Part shown: positions 46,509-56,935 of the stretch, piece by piece
Layout: each line of letters opens with the position of its first letter
Numbering within the stretch: the first letter of the stretch is position 1
The notes under the pieces: generated by a model
The model's input: only the letters and a program-made list of their open reading frames with translations
Database searches by the model: none
What the model was told of the DNA's origin: nothing
Position numbers and translations under genes: made by a program
NCBI GenBank assembly: GCA_013368315.1
Contig: JAACJM010000318.1
Coordinates: forward strand, 19,304 to 83,303
Origin: Tetrapyrgos nigripes
Taxonomy: Eukaryota; Basidiomycota; Agaricomycetes; Agaricales; Campanellaceae
Length of the DNA stretch: 64,000 bases
Direction of reading: 5' to 3'

Positions 46509-47139
46509 TCAAACTGCAATCCACTTCGCTTTGATATCAGTCCCCAACTTCTGCTCCAGCTGCCGCAACACATCTTCTGCTACGCAAGGCCTCGGTATTT
46601 TATGCAACGTATCCGCAAAGTAAACAGCGTTTTCGTCAGTCGCATCCCTTACAGCACCCGATAGAAACTCCATGATCGGAGAGAATAGTCCCACTTGTTC
46701 GGCAACCTCGTACACGACTTCCCCTCGAACCGCCCGGAGATGACCTGACGTGAGAGCCTCGTTTTTCCGGGAGACGAACAAATCACAATTAGCGAGCAAT
46801 TCGTCTGTCAGCTCATAGCCATAGACGCATTTGAGACCTTTGAGAGTCTCCGGAAGAGGTGGAGGTTCCCTTTACGGATGTGAGAATGATGGGGGTAGCC
46901 AAATTGTGAATACATACACTGCTGTCACTCGAACTACTGGTTCCGTCTCATCCACAGGACCGAAAATCGGCGAATAAAGGGCTCTTGAAGACAGGTTATT
47001 TGACAGAGAACAATTAAGCAGATATGGTACTTACGGATCATAGGAGGTCAAAGTCGGTTTTCTGAAAGGAACCGTTCATAAGTATAAGACCTTATAGGCA
47101 GGGGGAAGGTTTGACTTACATCTGAATGGAGGTCGACAT
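46509..47139 (-). CDS. Hypothetical small protein, four exons (157 aa)
   Basis: ATG 47,139 (MSTSIQIKPTLTSYDPALYS) followed by three introns with GTAAGT, GTAAGT and GTATGT donors and TTCAG, TTCAAG and TAAAG acceptors. The last exon reads to TAG at 46,509 (VAEDVLRQLEQKLGTDIKAK). Phase is kept at every join, which supports a functional gene. It looks soluble and helical, with no recognised domain. An E-box stands 59 bp upstream, and a MITE sits 91 bp upstream of the ATG. Confidence 0.6.
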
Positions 47140-47197
47140 GGCGGTATGCTGTTAAGCCTGATGCGGAGTATGGACGAGGCAAAAATCAACATCGTAT

Positions 47198-47203
47198 CAC
47201 GTG
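47198..47203. promoter_or_regulatory. CACGTG upstream of the 47,139 gene
   Basis: A perfect E-box in GTATCACGTGATAG, 59 bp before the start codon. Two further CACGTG sites lie inside the adjacent MITE (about 47,343 and 47,524). Confidence 0.4.
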
Positions 47204-47229
47204 ATAGATGCCACGATGGAGACCAGCGC

Positions 47230-47630
47230 TAGGGTTGCGTGAAAAAGTCGAGTTTTTTACCGAAAATGTTTTTGACCGGTTATTTACCGGTAATTTTACC
47301 TGTCAAAAACTCAGAGCAGATTTGACCTGGTAAATAACCCAGTCACGTGCAGGCCTTCCGCCAGTGAGGCGTGTTTATTATGGGGCATATGGCCATTGTA
47401 AGAGCCCATTGCTCCCACAGAAGCATTTCTGCAGCTCAAGAAGAGCAGAAGAGCCATTTTTGTGAGGTTTTCGGGGCAATGCGGCTCTAGCGCGAAAAAA
47501 ATTTGAGGGGTCACATTTTAAGGTCACGTGTGTTTTTTTACTGTAAATTACCGGTCAAAAACACCCCCCAAAACTGGTCCAGGTAAATTACCCTGTCAAA
47601 AAGTCAGAGGGAGTTTTTCACACAACCCTA
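47230..47630. mobile_element. hAT-type MITE, 401 bp, with 8-bp target duplication
   Basis: Terminal inverted repeats TAGGGTTGCGTGAAAAAGTC and TAGGGTTGTGTGAAAAACTC (two mismatches in 20) are flanked by the identical octamer ACCAGCGC at 47,222-47,229 and 47,631-47,638. An 8-bp duplication with TAGGG-type ends fits the hAT superfamily. It is internally AT-rich with CACGTG sites and TTTACCGG repeats and has no transposase. Confidence 0.85.
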
Positions 47631-47741
47631 ACCAGCGCTGATCAGCACGCGATCAGTCATCACCCACCACCACCGAAGACAAAAGTACGGTTTTGAATGC
47701 AAACTCCGTAATTCTCATCAGAAAGGTCAATTAACCCAGAA

Positions 47742-48292
47742 CTTAGGGTTAGGGTTAGGGTTATTAGGAAGGTTTTTTTTTGAAGTAGGGTTGGAAGTAG
47801 GGTTGGAGCCTAGGGGGGTAGGGGTGGGGTAGGGGGAGGTAGGGGTGGGGAGGTAGGGGTGGGGAGGTAGGGGTGGGGAGGTAGGGGTGGGGGTAGGGGT
47901 GAAGAGGTAAAGGGGTAGGGTGGACAGGATTGGGAGGATTGGAACAAATTTTGTGTGGCAGTATGACACTCCACAGTCATGTGTTCAATGGACACTTCAC
48001 AGTCGCGTGTTCGAAAGATGAGCATGTCAAAGAATGACAATAATTAACACTGCCAAGACATCTCTATCAAAGTTGACACCATGAAGGAACTCATCACTAA
48101 TGAAAGCATGATAGGATCTTTGGTTTGGGATCTTTTCCAATGATTCACAGTCATGTGTTCAACAGACACTTCACTGTCATGTAGATGAGTGTGTTGAAGA
48201 ATGACAATGATCAACACCACCAAGACATCTCAATTAGTAGATATTTCTCGAGGATGATATAGCAACCAAGTGATTTGCTTGCTCCTGTGTAT
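47742..48292. repeat. Left arm of long inverted repeat, telomere-like outer end
   Basis: Begins CTTAGGGTTAGGGTTAGGGT, then a G-rich minisatellite of GGTAGGGGTGGGG units (about 47,812-47,925), then unique sequence. The whole arm matches the complement of 56,363-56,935. Proline-rich ORFs on the minus strand are repeat products. Confidence 0.9.
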
Positions 48293-49635
48293 AAATTGAC
48301 AACTGGAATGACATATTATTGGGAGTCAAGTATGCAATCTTGAAGATTGCCTTGTTCATATTCTTTCATAGGTGTATGATCTTTGATCATACACCCCTCT
48401 GAAAGAACAGATAAGGGTTTAATTCAGAGTTACCTACTTAAAAATCAGTAATATATCTATCCATGTGGCAGCCAATATACTCCTAGAAATGAGCCTTTGA
48501 GAGACTAGGCTTACATCGTGCCTCACGAATGCAACAACCATGGGTTTAAAGACTAGAGAAAAGACAAGTTAATAAACACAACAATAGTGCTATATATAGG
48601 TTAGCTCCCACAATGGACATCGGTGCTTTTTTCAAAGGTCCGCACACTGCTCGTCCCCTGCTCATCCGTTCGTCCTAAAAACTGCAGATTCGGATTCCCA
48701 GACCTCGAAAGCTGTGCGCGCTCCGGGCTCAGGTCCGGGGGAGCACTTTTTGGGGTACCTGGTCTGCAGGCCATTATGTCATCTTTTTCAGCGTCGTTTC
48801 GCGATTATCTCAACAACCGCTGCCCCGTTTGCCTTAAAACTTGAAGATTCGGACTCCTGGGGGTTGATACCATATAACTAAGTCCCCAACCCTACCCCAA
48901 TCCATGCTCCTCCTGAGAAATCCTTGAAACTTGCTTTCACCCACACCCCAAAATCTATGACCACCTATGGGTACAAGACGACAAGCGCCCCGCTGGAGCG
49001 GGGTGCCAAAATGTCCACTATGACCCCCCCTAACATATAAGCCAGCCCACAGGTCCATACAATGCGGAATTCTCAAACAACGTCTGTGCCTTCAAGTCAT
49101 TGCTGATTTTTGCCCCCCCAACCGTCAACCTGGTTTTGTGTCCATTCCCAGCGGCGCCCACTCCTGGCGGGGCGTCAGTACATTCCATTTGACAGCAGAA
49201 ACTTGATGCTGCGCCCCATTACAGCACAGACCCTTCCTTTCACCCATACTCGACCAGTTCGCTCTTTTCTGTGTCAAAAATGTATCCCTCACGGACTATA
49301 CCTAGACGACTTACGCGCAGTCTGCATGGGGTGCCAGTATCTTCCATTTTATCTACAGAAACAGGAAAACCATCCTGTAGGGCCATGCCTACAAGCCACT
49401 TTGACCTGGGCCTTAAAACTCCTCCCAACGCGTATTTTCCCACATGCAGTGAAAGTGGACTTAATGTTGTTTTCTGCTACAGCCACTCAACCACCCACTA
49501 AACATCCTGAATTGACCACCATCTATCCCCCTGCAAAGAGTGGAACAACACAAACTAGAGTTTAGTCATCGGTGGAGTAGGGTTTCGGGGGGCATATATA
49601 TATTCTAATCATGAGAGGCATTCTTTAGCAGCCCC
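48293..49635. other. Interior of the inverted-repeat unit, left part
   Basis: Includes a hairpin at about 48,361-48,405 (TTCTTTCATAGGTGTATGAT and a near complement). A plus-strand frame at 49,110-49,565 (with CIPHGLYLDDLRAVCMGCQY) has moderate coding character but no ATG-led context or paralogue, so it is not called as a gene. Confidence 0.35.
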
Positions 49636-49639
49636 GACT

Positions 49640-50578
49640 TCATCAGCATATGATGCATGCATCATACAGAATGCAACGCTGACAGCGGAGCATCCTGTAT
49701 AATGCGGTGAACGCTCAAGTCGTCTTTGACCGACTTCAGCGTTCACGAAAATATCATAAATATAATCTTAATCTTCAGCCACCGAGAGAAAACAATTCAT
49801 ATCTACATGAATTCTCAATCGTTTTCCTTGAATAGTACACCATTTTAAGGCTATGGACTAGCGTTATAGACTGACCTATATACGTCGATAATATATATTA
49901 ACTTTGGAATACACAGTCATCAATATTGCTTTTGACTGTTTTTGCTTAATTAAAAATACTTCCAGTCCTCTAATCCACTGGTCCTATAAATAGGAAATGT
50001 AGGCATTACTTCAGGGCACTTTTATGTGCAAACAAAACAACCTGTTTATGCGTAAAATTCTTTGTTTTCTTCAAATTTGTCAAAAAAATACATGAGAGGA
50101 ACATTCACTTAGGACGCTCAAGTCGAGCATCCATACCTCCGCTGTCAGTGGAGCATGCATGCACAGAATGCAACGCTGATAGCGGAGCATCCTACAGTCA
50201 CATAAATCTTACGGACGTTCTGAGCGTCCATAACTTTCACGGACACTAGCTTGCATATATATAGCTCCGCTCACAGCGTGAACGCTGAAGTCGGTCAAAG
50301 ACGACTTGAGTGTTCACCGCATTACACAGGATGCTCCGCTGTCAGCGTTGCATTCTGTATGATGCATGCATGATACAGAGTGCTCCGCTCACAGCGTAGT
50401 TAGCATTCTGTGTATGCATGATACAGAATGCTCCGCCATCAGCGTTGCATTCTGTGTCTGCATGGATGAGAATGAACACGAATGGTATTAAATACATTCA
50501 GCTATTCATACATATATAGAATAATGTGGACGCTGTGAGCGTAGTGAACGCTCACAGCGTCCCAAACACTCTATCCAT
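49640..50578. mobile_element. Long-armed inverted-repeat element, left-truncated copy
   Basis: The body (49,740-50,240) matches 2,510-2,990 directly. The arm at 50,250-50,575 matches 2,105-2,500 inverted and ends in CAGCGTCCCAAACACTCT. A stub of the left arm remains at 49,650-49,745. It contains several perfect hairpins, for example GGACGCTGTGAGCG...CGCTCACAGCGTCC. No coding capacity. Confidence 0.65.
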
Positions 50579-51009
50579 AGACATAGTGGCTCATAGATGC
50601 TGACAGTCAATCCCTAACCCGATCTTTAGTCAACAATTTTCAAACTCAGCTTGACATGTCTTTCATCCTTTCTCCATCATCTGTCCGCTCAACATCACCT
50701 CAAAGTTGAATTAAACCTGCCTCAAACCCTTCAACCCTTTATGTCCAGTCATTTTTATCATATTAAAATCCTTTTATATTTTGTCTATATACTTTTTTAT
50801 TTTTGGCTGGCGTTGGGTGCAGGAGGCAGCCTTGATCGTAGGGGGGGTGTACCGGGACATATACGTGATCGTGCGTTGTCCCCATGGACCCATTGTCACA
50901 CTGCTTCCTTTCCCAAGTTTTCCTACATATTTCTTTCTATTAAAAATCTCCGCCCCATTATCTTCTAACATTCGTCGCTTTAGCCGTTCGGTCTAGGCAT
51001 CATCTTTGT

Positions 51010-51260
51010 GGTTGATTGGCTGTTCAAAAGATTTGGGGAATTTCTTGCAAGTGTCTTGGACACTCAGATGTGTGAACGTCTTGGACGCTCGGATGTACCA
51101 ATGGCTGTTAAAAAGATTTGGGGAATTTCTTGCAAGTGTCTTGGACACTTTGACACTCGGATGCGTGGACGTCTTGGACGTGTTGATGTGCCGATGTCTT
51201 GTACACTCGGATCCATGGATGTCTTAGACGTGCAGATCCATAAATGTCTTAGATGCTCAG
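51010..51260. repeat. Short tandem repeat with GTCTTGGACGCTCGGATG units
   Basis: About six degenerate units of GTCTTGGACACTCGGATGTG. One 80-bp segment (AAAAAGATTTGGGGAATTTC onward) is directly duplicated. Again it carries the GGACGCT half-site. The ORF at 51,006-51,298 is repeat-driven. Confidence 0.55.
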
Positions 51261-51284
51261 ATGTGAGTCCACACCCACGACTTG

Positions 51285-52330
51285 CCGAAATCTATTGATA
51301 TTCTGTTACCCGCCATCCCCCCTCTTTCCCCCATACCACCTCCACTCCGACTCACCCTCCCGCCTAAATCCTTTATTCAAGACTCGTTTCTGGCGTTATT
51401 CAGCTCCCATAATCCGATGGTAATGCTTTTGAAGCTGCCCAACCCCGTCCGGATTCAATATGGCGCATTTTGTGGTTTTTGGGTCTTTAGATTGGGTGTA
51501 AATTTTGAACGCGAGGTCCGTTCGCTCTGATTTTTTTATAGTCGTATTTGTCTCATTAAACCGACCATATAGCACCCCAGACTTCCCCAAATCCCTTGAT
51601 ATTCCGTTGCCCGCCATCCCCCCATACCACCTCCACTCCGCCTCACCCTCCCGCCTAAATCCTTTATTCAAGACTCGTTTCTGATGTTATTCAACTCCAA
51701 GAATCCGATGGTAATGCTTTCGAAGCTGCCCAACCCGTCCGGATTCAATATGGCGCATTTTGTGGTTTTTGGGTCTTTAGATTGGGTGTAACTTTTGAAC
51801 GCGAGGTCCGTTCGCTCTGATTTTTTTATAGTCTTATTTGTCTCATTAAACCGACCATATAGCACCCCCGACTTCCTCAAATCCATTGATATTCCGTTGC
51901 CCGCCATCCCCCTCTTCCCCCCATACCACCTCCACTCCTCCTCGACCCAGAACCCAAATTCCTTCATCCTGGACTGTATTCTATGGTTATTGAACCCTCC
52001 AAATCTGATGGTAATGGTTTCGAAGTCGCCCAACCCCTTCCGGATTGAATATCGGTACCCGCTCCTCCTCTCCCTTACAAACTTCACTCTTCCTCACCCT
52101 CTCGTTCAAATTGGATCATCCTGGGCTCGATTCTGGGGTTATTCAACCCCACAAACATGATGGCGTTGAAATCGAAGCCGTTGGACGCCGTCCGGATACG
52201 ATATAGGCTGTTTTCCGGTTTTGGGATTTTTGAATGGGCTATAACTTTGGAATGCTAGGTGTGTTCCCTTTGATTTATATATATTCGAATTCTACTCGTT
52301 AAACCGACTCTAAACCACCCCAGACTTATC
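51285..52330. repeat. About 290-bp dispersed satellite, block 2
   Basis: Near-identical units start at about 51,285 and 51,590 (GATATTCCGTTGCCCGCCAT), with a third at 51,890 and a diverged fourth at 52,080. They have the same internal order as the 24.9 kb block and contain TGAACGCGAGGTCCGTTCGC. Confidence 0.85.
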
Positions 52331-53555
52331 CCATTCCACTCATATTCTGTCGTCCACCAACCCCTCTGTAATTACACTGGAAATGTGACAGTCACGTCAC
52401 CAACTCTTTCTCAACCGCCATCATCTTTGCACCCAACTGTGCTTCCGAGTCTCCCCCGCCTCAAATGCCCGCAAGTCCAGTCTTAATATCCCTTTAGTCA
52501 TTTCCCCAAGCCATTGACCAAGTATTTGTAGATAAGCGGGTCGGTTCGGAGTAGGGGGCTGATTGTGCCCGTCTGAGCTGGATAATGCGGGTTAGGGTCG
52601 AGTTTCAGGTGCGTCGCAGTTGGTTAACTAATATGTTTTTATTGATAGCCTTTTCTCCCAGTTATTCCAACAGATGCGCCAACGGGTCAATGCAATGGGG
52701 ATGGGGACGGCCCAGCTTCTCATCAGGAGATTTCTTGTGATGGGTGGGCCGTGATCCATGATCGATATGCCTCGCACCCGCCATTTCTTGCCATTCTCGC
52801 TGTGAGCCGACCCGCGCTCTGTGGTACTAAGTATTCTATTTGGATTAACGCGCAGGTGAGTCTCTAATCCCGTTCAGTATTCTATTTTGATACTACTATA
52901 GGCTCTTCATGTTTTTCGACCCTTCTTTCTCTCTGCTACTCCGTCTCCACTACCTTCAACCCGTCTTCCCGAAATCAGCTTCACCTCAAATTGTACGTTG
53001 TTCTGGCTGGGTGTCCTCGCCATCCGGGCGTCATCATCCATTTTAAAGGGCGTAGAATTTGATTATGAAGCTCCCGGGTCTTCTTTCCTTACCGTTCTCG
53101 CTGTGAGCTGACCCGCGCCAGGTGGTATCATGTAATTTGCTCAGATTTCAAGCCCAGGTGAGTCTCAAATGACATTCAGTATTCTATTTTGATACTAATA
53201 ACCACTCTTTCAAATGATGCCATCCCGACTCTTGCGTCAAGGCTCCCGTTACTACGCCGGTGAGGCTCAAAAGCCTTTTTACTTTTGGATTCCCTTCTAC
53301 TCCAGCTCTGCTACGATGTGCTTGCCTTTGGCCTCCCTCTCAGCTCCTCCACCGTCACCATCTCCAACGGTCCTCCAAATACCTGATACTGATTTATGGA
53401 TCCATGTTGAGGGTAGTAGAAGTGGGAAGCCGGTTTCTTAAGGAGGGATACAGCGGGTGAATGGGGATTATGGCGGGTGGGTTTAGTGAGAATGAGGATA
53501 AGATTTAGGGATGAGAGGTCAGCGTTGGACTTATACACGTTTAACTAGTGTTAGC
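52331..53555. other. Mostly unique stretch with one direct duplication
   Basis: About 105 bp around CTCGCTGTGAGC(C/T)GACCCGCG ... CAGTATTCTATTTTGATACT occurs at 52,797-52,900 and 53,097-53,203. Short plus-strand frames near 53,214-53,460 have no support as genes. Confidence 0.4.
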
Positions 53556-53619
53556 ATTCCAGCACCCTGGTTCTCGGTTCACTGATACCTTTTTTCTCAT
53601 GCTAACACCAAGCACTCCC

Positions 53620-54230
53620 GTAGCGTCCAGGACGCTACACCTCTAACTGACACTATCCATAGGAATAGGAGCTAATCTATATATATGATTGAGAGTTCTA
53701 AGCCGTCTGCAGCGTCTGGGACGCTGTGTACAATGATCCCTGCAACTAAATTATCACATCATTTTCTATTCAGATATGTTCAGACACATCTCTAGCGTCC
53801 AGGACGCTACGTACGTGGTCTGCACTACTAAATTAGATGACATCATTGTATATTCAGATGGTTCAGACACATCCCTAGCATCCAGGACGCTATGTACATA
53901 GTCCGAGTGTATCTTTTTGCATGTATGTTCAGGTCCACTTTTTTTGGATTAGATACATAGTTGATTATTCCGGACTATTTCTCACCTAGTGCATAAATAC
54001 TTATACATAGAAATGCACCATCGCAAGATCACTTTCAACAACACACCCAATTATTTGCTTCTACCGATGAAGATAAATGATCACCACCACAACATCACTT
54101 TTACAGCAACTGATCCAATTATTTGCCTCTACTTATGAAGATAAATGTCAGAATACCTTGCGCAATCTCATAATATGGTCCATGTACAAAGCGACACTTC
54201 TTAGCGTCCACGACGCTATATATGTAGGGT
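53620..54230. repeat. Dispersed TAGCGTCCAGGACGCTA hairpins
   Basis: TAGCGTCC-A-GGACGCTA or close variants occur at about 53,631, 53,708, 53,801, 53,877 and 54,201. Those at 53,800 and 53,877 sit in a duplicated segment (TTCAGACACATC...). The half-site is the same as in the 20-32 kb block, but the arms point outwards. Confidence 0.7.
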
Positions 54231-54289
54231 CCAGGACTTAGGGTTACTATGGGTTTCCTAGGGTCGAGTAGGGGTCTACCTAGGGTAAG

Positions 54290-54575
54290 TGATATACTCA
54301 ACGCTTTGAGCGTTGAGTGATTCTCTTGAGTAATTCTCTATGCACCTTCAGTTACTGGGACCGGTTACTAAAGAAGCCGGGATTTTTGAGTCCAAAATAG
54401 GAAATCAAAATGCAATGGAGTCTACATTCCTATTTTGGACTCAAGTTTTCTTTCAACCTCACTCTAGTCAATACGGCCCAAGACACTACTTATATATGAT
54501 CAGGTACATAAACACAAATGTAGTTATTATTCTGTAGGTAGAGGGGTATTGAGAACCAGTTAAATGAGTAGAACA
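54290..54575. repeat. Hairpin element with GAGTCCAAAATAGGAA arms, copy 3
   Basis: Inverted counterpart of 24,287-24,580. It includes the bordering ACTCAACGCTTTGAGCGTTG hairpin and an AT-rich tail to ATTCTGTAGGTAGAGGGG. Confidence 0.75.
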
Positions 54576-54589
54576 TGAATATACACTCT

Positions 54590-55330
54590 ATGCCGAAATC
54601 TCAAAATGCGAAAATAGCCAGTATCAGATCCGGACGTGTTTTGATGGCTTGGAAACAATTACCATCGAATTCGGCGGGTTGAATAACCCTAGAATTGAGT
54701 CTGGAATGAATGGATTTGAGTGCGGGTTGAGGAGGAGTGGAGGGAAGAGAGGGGATGGCAGGCAACGGAATATGAAAGGATTTGGGCAATTCGGGGGCTC
54801 TATGTAAACGATTTTATGAGTAGAATATGACTATAAAGAAATCGAAGCGAACGCACCTCGCGTTCAGAAGTTATAGCCTAGTCATTAATCCCAAAATGCG
54901 TGAATTGGCCATATCGCATCCGGACGGCGTGCAGCGGCTTCGAAACCACAACCATCGTATTGTGGGGTTGAATAACCCCGAATCGAGTCCGGGATGAACA
55001 TGTTTGGACCAGGGGGCGAGGAGGAGTTGAGTTGTGAAGGGGGAGGAGGACAGGGTCCGCATATTGAATCCGGACGGCATCCCACGGCTTCGAAAATATT
55101 GCCATCGTGTTCGGAGGGTTAAATAACCCTAGAAAACGGTCCGGGATGAAGGTTTTGGTGTGGGTCTAGGGGAAGTGGAAGGGGTACGGGGGAAAGAGTG
55201 GATGGCGGCTAACGAAATTTGTATAGATTGGGGCAAGTCGGGTTGTGCTAGGGGTCGCTTTAATGAGTAAAATAAGATTAAAAGGAAATCCAAGTGAACG
55301 CACTCGCGTTAAAAAGTTATAGCCAGTTTA
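54590..55330. repeat. About 290-bp dispersed satellite, block 3 (inverted)
   Basis: Three units in the opposite orientation to blocks 1 and 2, recognised by AGCGAACGCACCTCGCGTT near 54,846, GGATGGC and CCGGACGG segments, and GGGTTGAATAACCC. Confidence 0.75.
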
Positions 55331-56362
55331 TCCATGCTCAGATGAGCAGAGATAAATTGAGAAAGGATAGAAGAAATTGCATGAACGCTCTGGACGTTCA
55401 CACAGTATGTATATTCGGATGAGTACAAAGTACATGAACGATGTGGGCTCAAATGAGCAGAGATAAAATCGGAAATGATAGTCCGAATTGCGTGATCCAG
55501 CGTGAACGACAGAGTAGTTCACGCTGTATGCTGATACAGAATATGAGATAACATAAGGCAAGGTCCATATGATCAGACCAGACTAGAGTAAGGATACAGG
55601 ACAAATATCCTACACTATATATACTACTTTGTGAATAATGTCCATGTTTCTAAAGAATGAACCAAATAAGTATCAACACAATAAATCAAGGTCCTATGAT
55701 GAAGTGATAAATGACCCAGCTCAGAAGAAGTTGACCTCCTTACAGAAAAGTGGGTAGCTGAGGGTTTTTGGAATAAGGAACGAGAGGTTTCTGACACCTA
55801 ACTGAAAAGCGACAAGACAAGCAGATGGACAGGAGAAGATGCTGTGCTGACATTGCCGCTTTCTGAAATGGGAAATGGGCAGTGGAACAGTGGAACAGTG
55901 ATGCTGGGGCCGTGAGAAGAGGTCCAGGAGGTGCTGGATTTTTTAAAATTATGTGCAAGCAGAGTGCTTTAATAAAAGTACTATGGTTGATCCATAGGTT
56001 TTATAAAATGTCAATTTTTATATATTTTTATAAAAATGCATGTCATGGCCTGCAGAAAAGGACCAGTGTCACATCACACTGAAAATGTTCAGTAGTCTCA
56101 GAAAGGTCTCAACAAACCCATTTGTCACATGTCACACCATGAAAATCTTGCAGAGGTGGCTAAAATCACTGAAAAATGATCAAAGTGTTGGATTTTATTT
56201 TTGGACCCCTTCAGCACAGCATAGTGACATGCCTAACTTTTGCAAACTTTTGTTCAAGTCTGCCAAACACTCTTTGGTGTGAAGTGCCAACTTTTTTTTC
56301 CAATCTGCAGAACACTTTTGGCCATTTCTCAAACTTTCACCTAGAGAACTTTCAGCAGTGGC
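55331..56362. other. Interior of the inverted-repeat unit, right part
   Basis: Contains AT-rich sequence with a few CATGAACG(C/A)T hairpin relics (55,380-55,540). Positions 55,700-56,360 are unique and without a convincing frame; the ORFs there lack coding character. Confidence 0.35.
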
Positions 56363-56935
56363 ATACACAGGAGCGAGCAAATCACTTGGTTGCTATATCA
56401 TCCTCGAGAAATATCTACTAATTGAGATGTCTTGGTGGTGTTGATCATTGTCATTCTTCAACACACTTATCTACATGACAGTGAAGTGTCTGTTGAACAC
56501 ATGACTGTGAATCATTGGAAAAGATCCCAAACCAAAGATCCTATCATGCTTTCATTAGTGATGAGTTCCTTCATGGTGTCAACTTTGATAGAGATGTCTT
56601 GGCAGTGTTGATTATTGTCATTCTTTGACATGCTCATCTTTCGAACACGCGACTGTGAAGTGTCCATTGAACACATGACTGTGGAGTGTCATACTGCCAC
56701 ACAAAATTTGTTCCAATCCTCCCAATCCTGTCCACCCCTACCCCTTTACCTCTTCACCCCTACCCCCACCCCTACCTCCCCACCCCTACCTCCCACCCCC
56801 CTCCCCACCCCTACCCCACCCCCACCTCCCCACCCCTACCTCCCCCTACCCCACCCCTACCCCCTAGGCTCCAACCCTACTTCCAACCCTACTTCAAAAA
56901 AAAACCTTCCTAATAACCCTAACCCTAACCCTAAG
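56363..56935. repeat. Right arm of long inverted repeat, telomere-like outer end
   Basis: Complement of 47,742-48,292, with a somewhat longer C-rich minisatellite (CCCCACCCCTACCTCC, about 56,735-56,870), ending CCTAATAACCC plus three CCCTAA. Sequence immediately outside both arms differs, and no target duplication is evident. Confidence 0.9.

Noticed and set aside
47727..48040. Proline-rich ORFs (and counterparts at 56,615-56,956)
   Set aside because: Translation of the G/C-rich minisatellite in the inverted arms.
49110..49565. Plus-strand frame with four cysteines suggesting a zinc-binding protein
   Set aside because: No start context, no second copy, and the cysteine spacing is not that of a known finger; evidence is insufficient.
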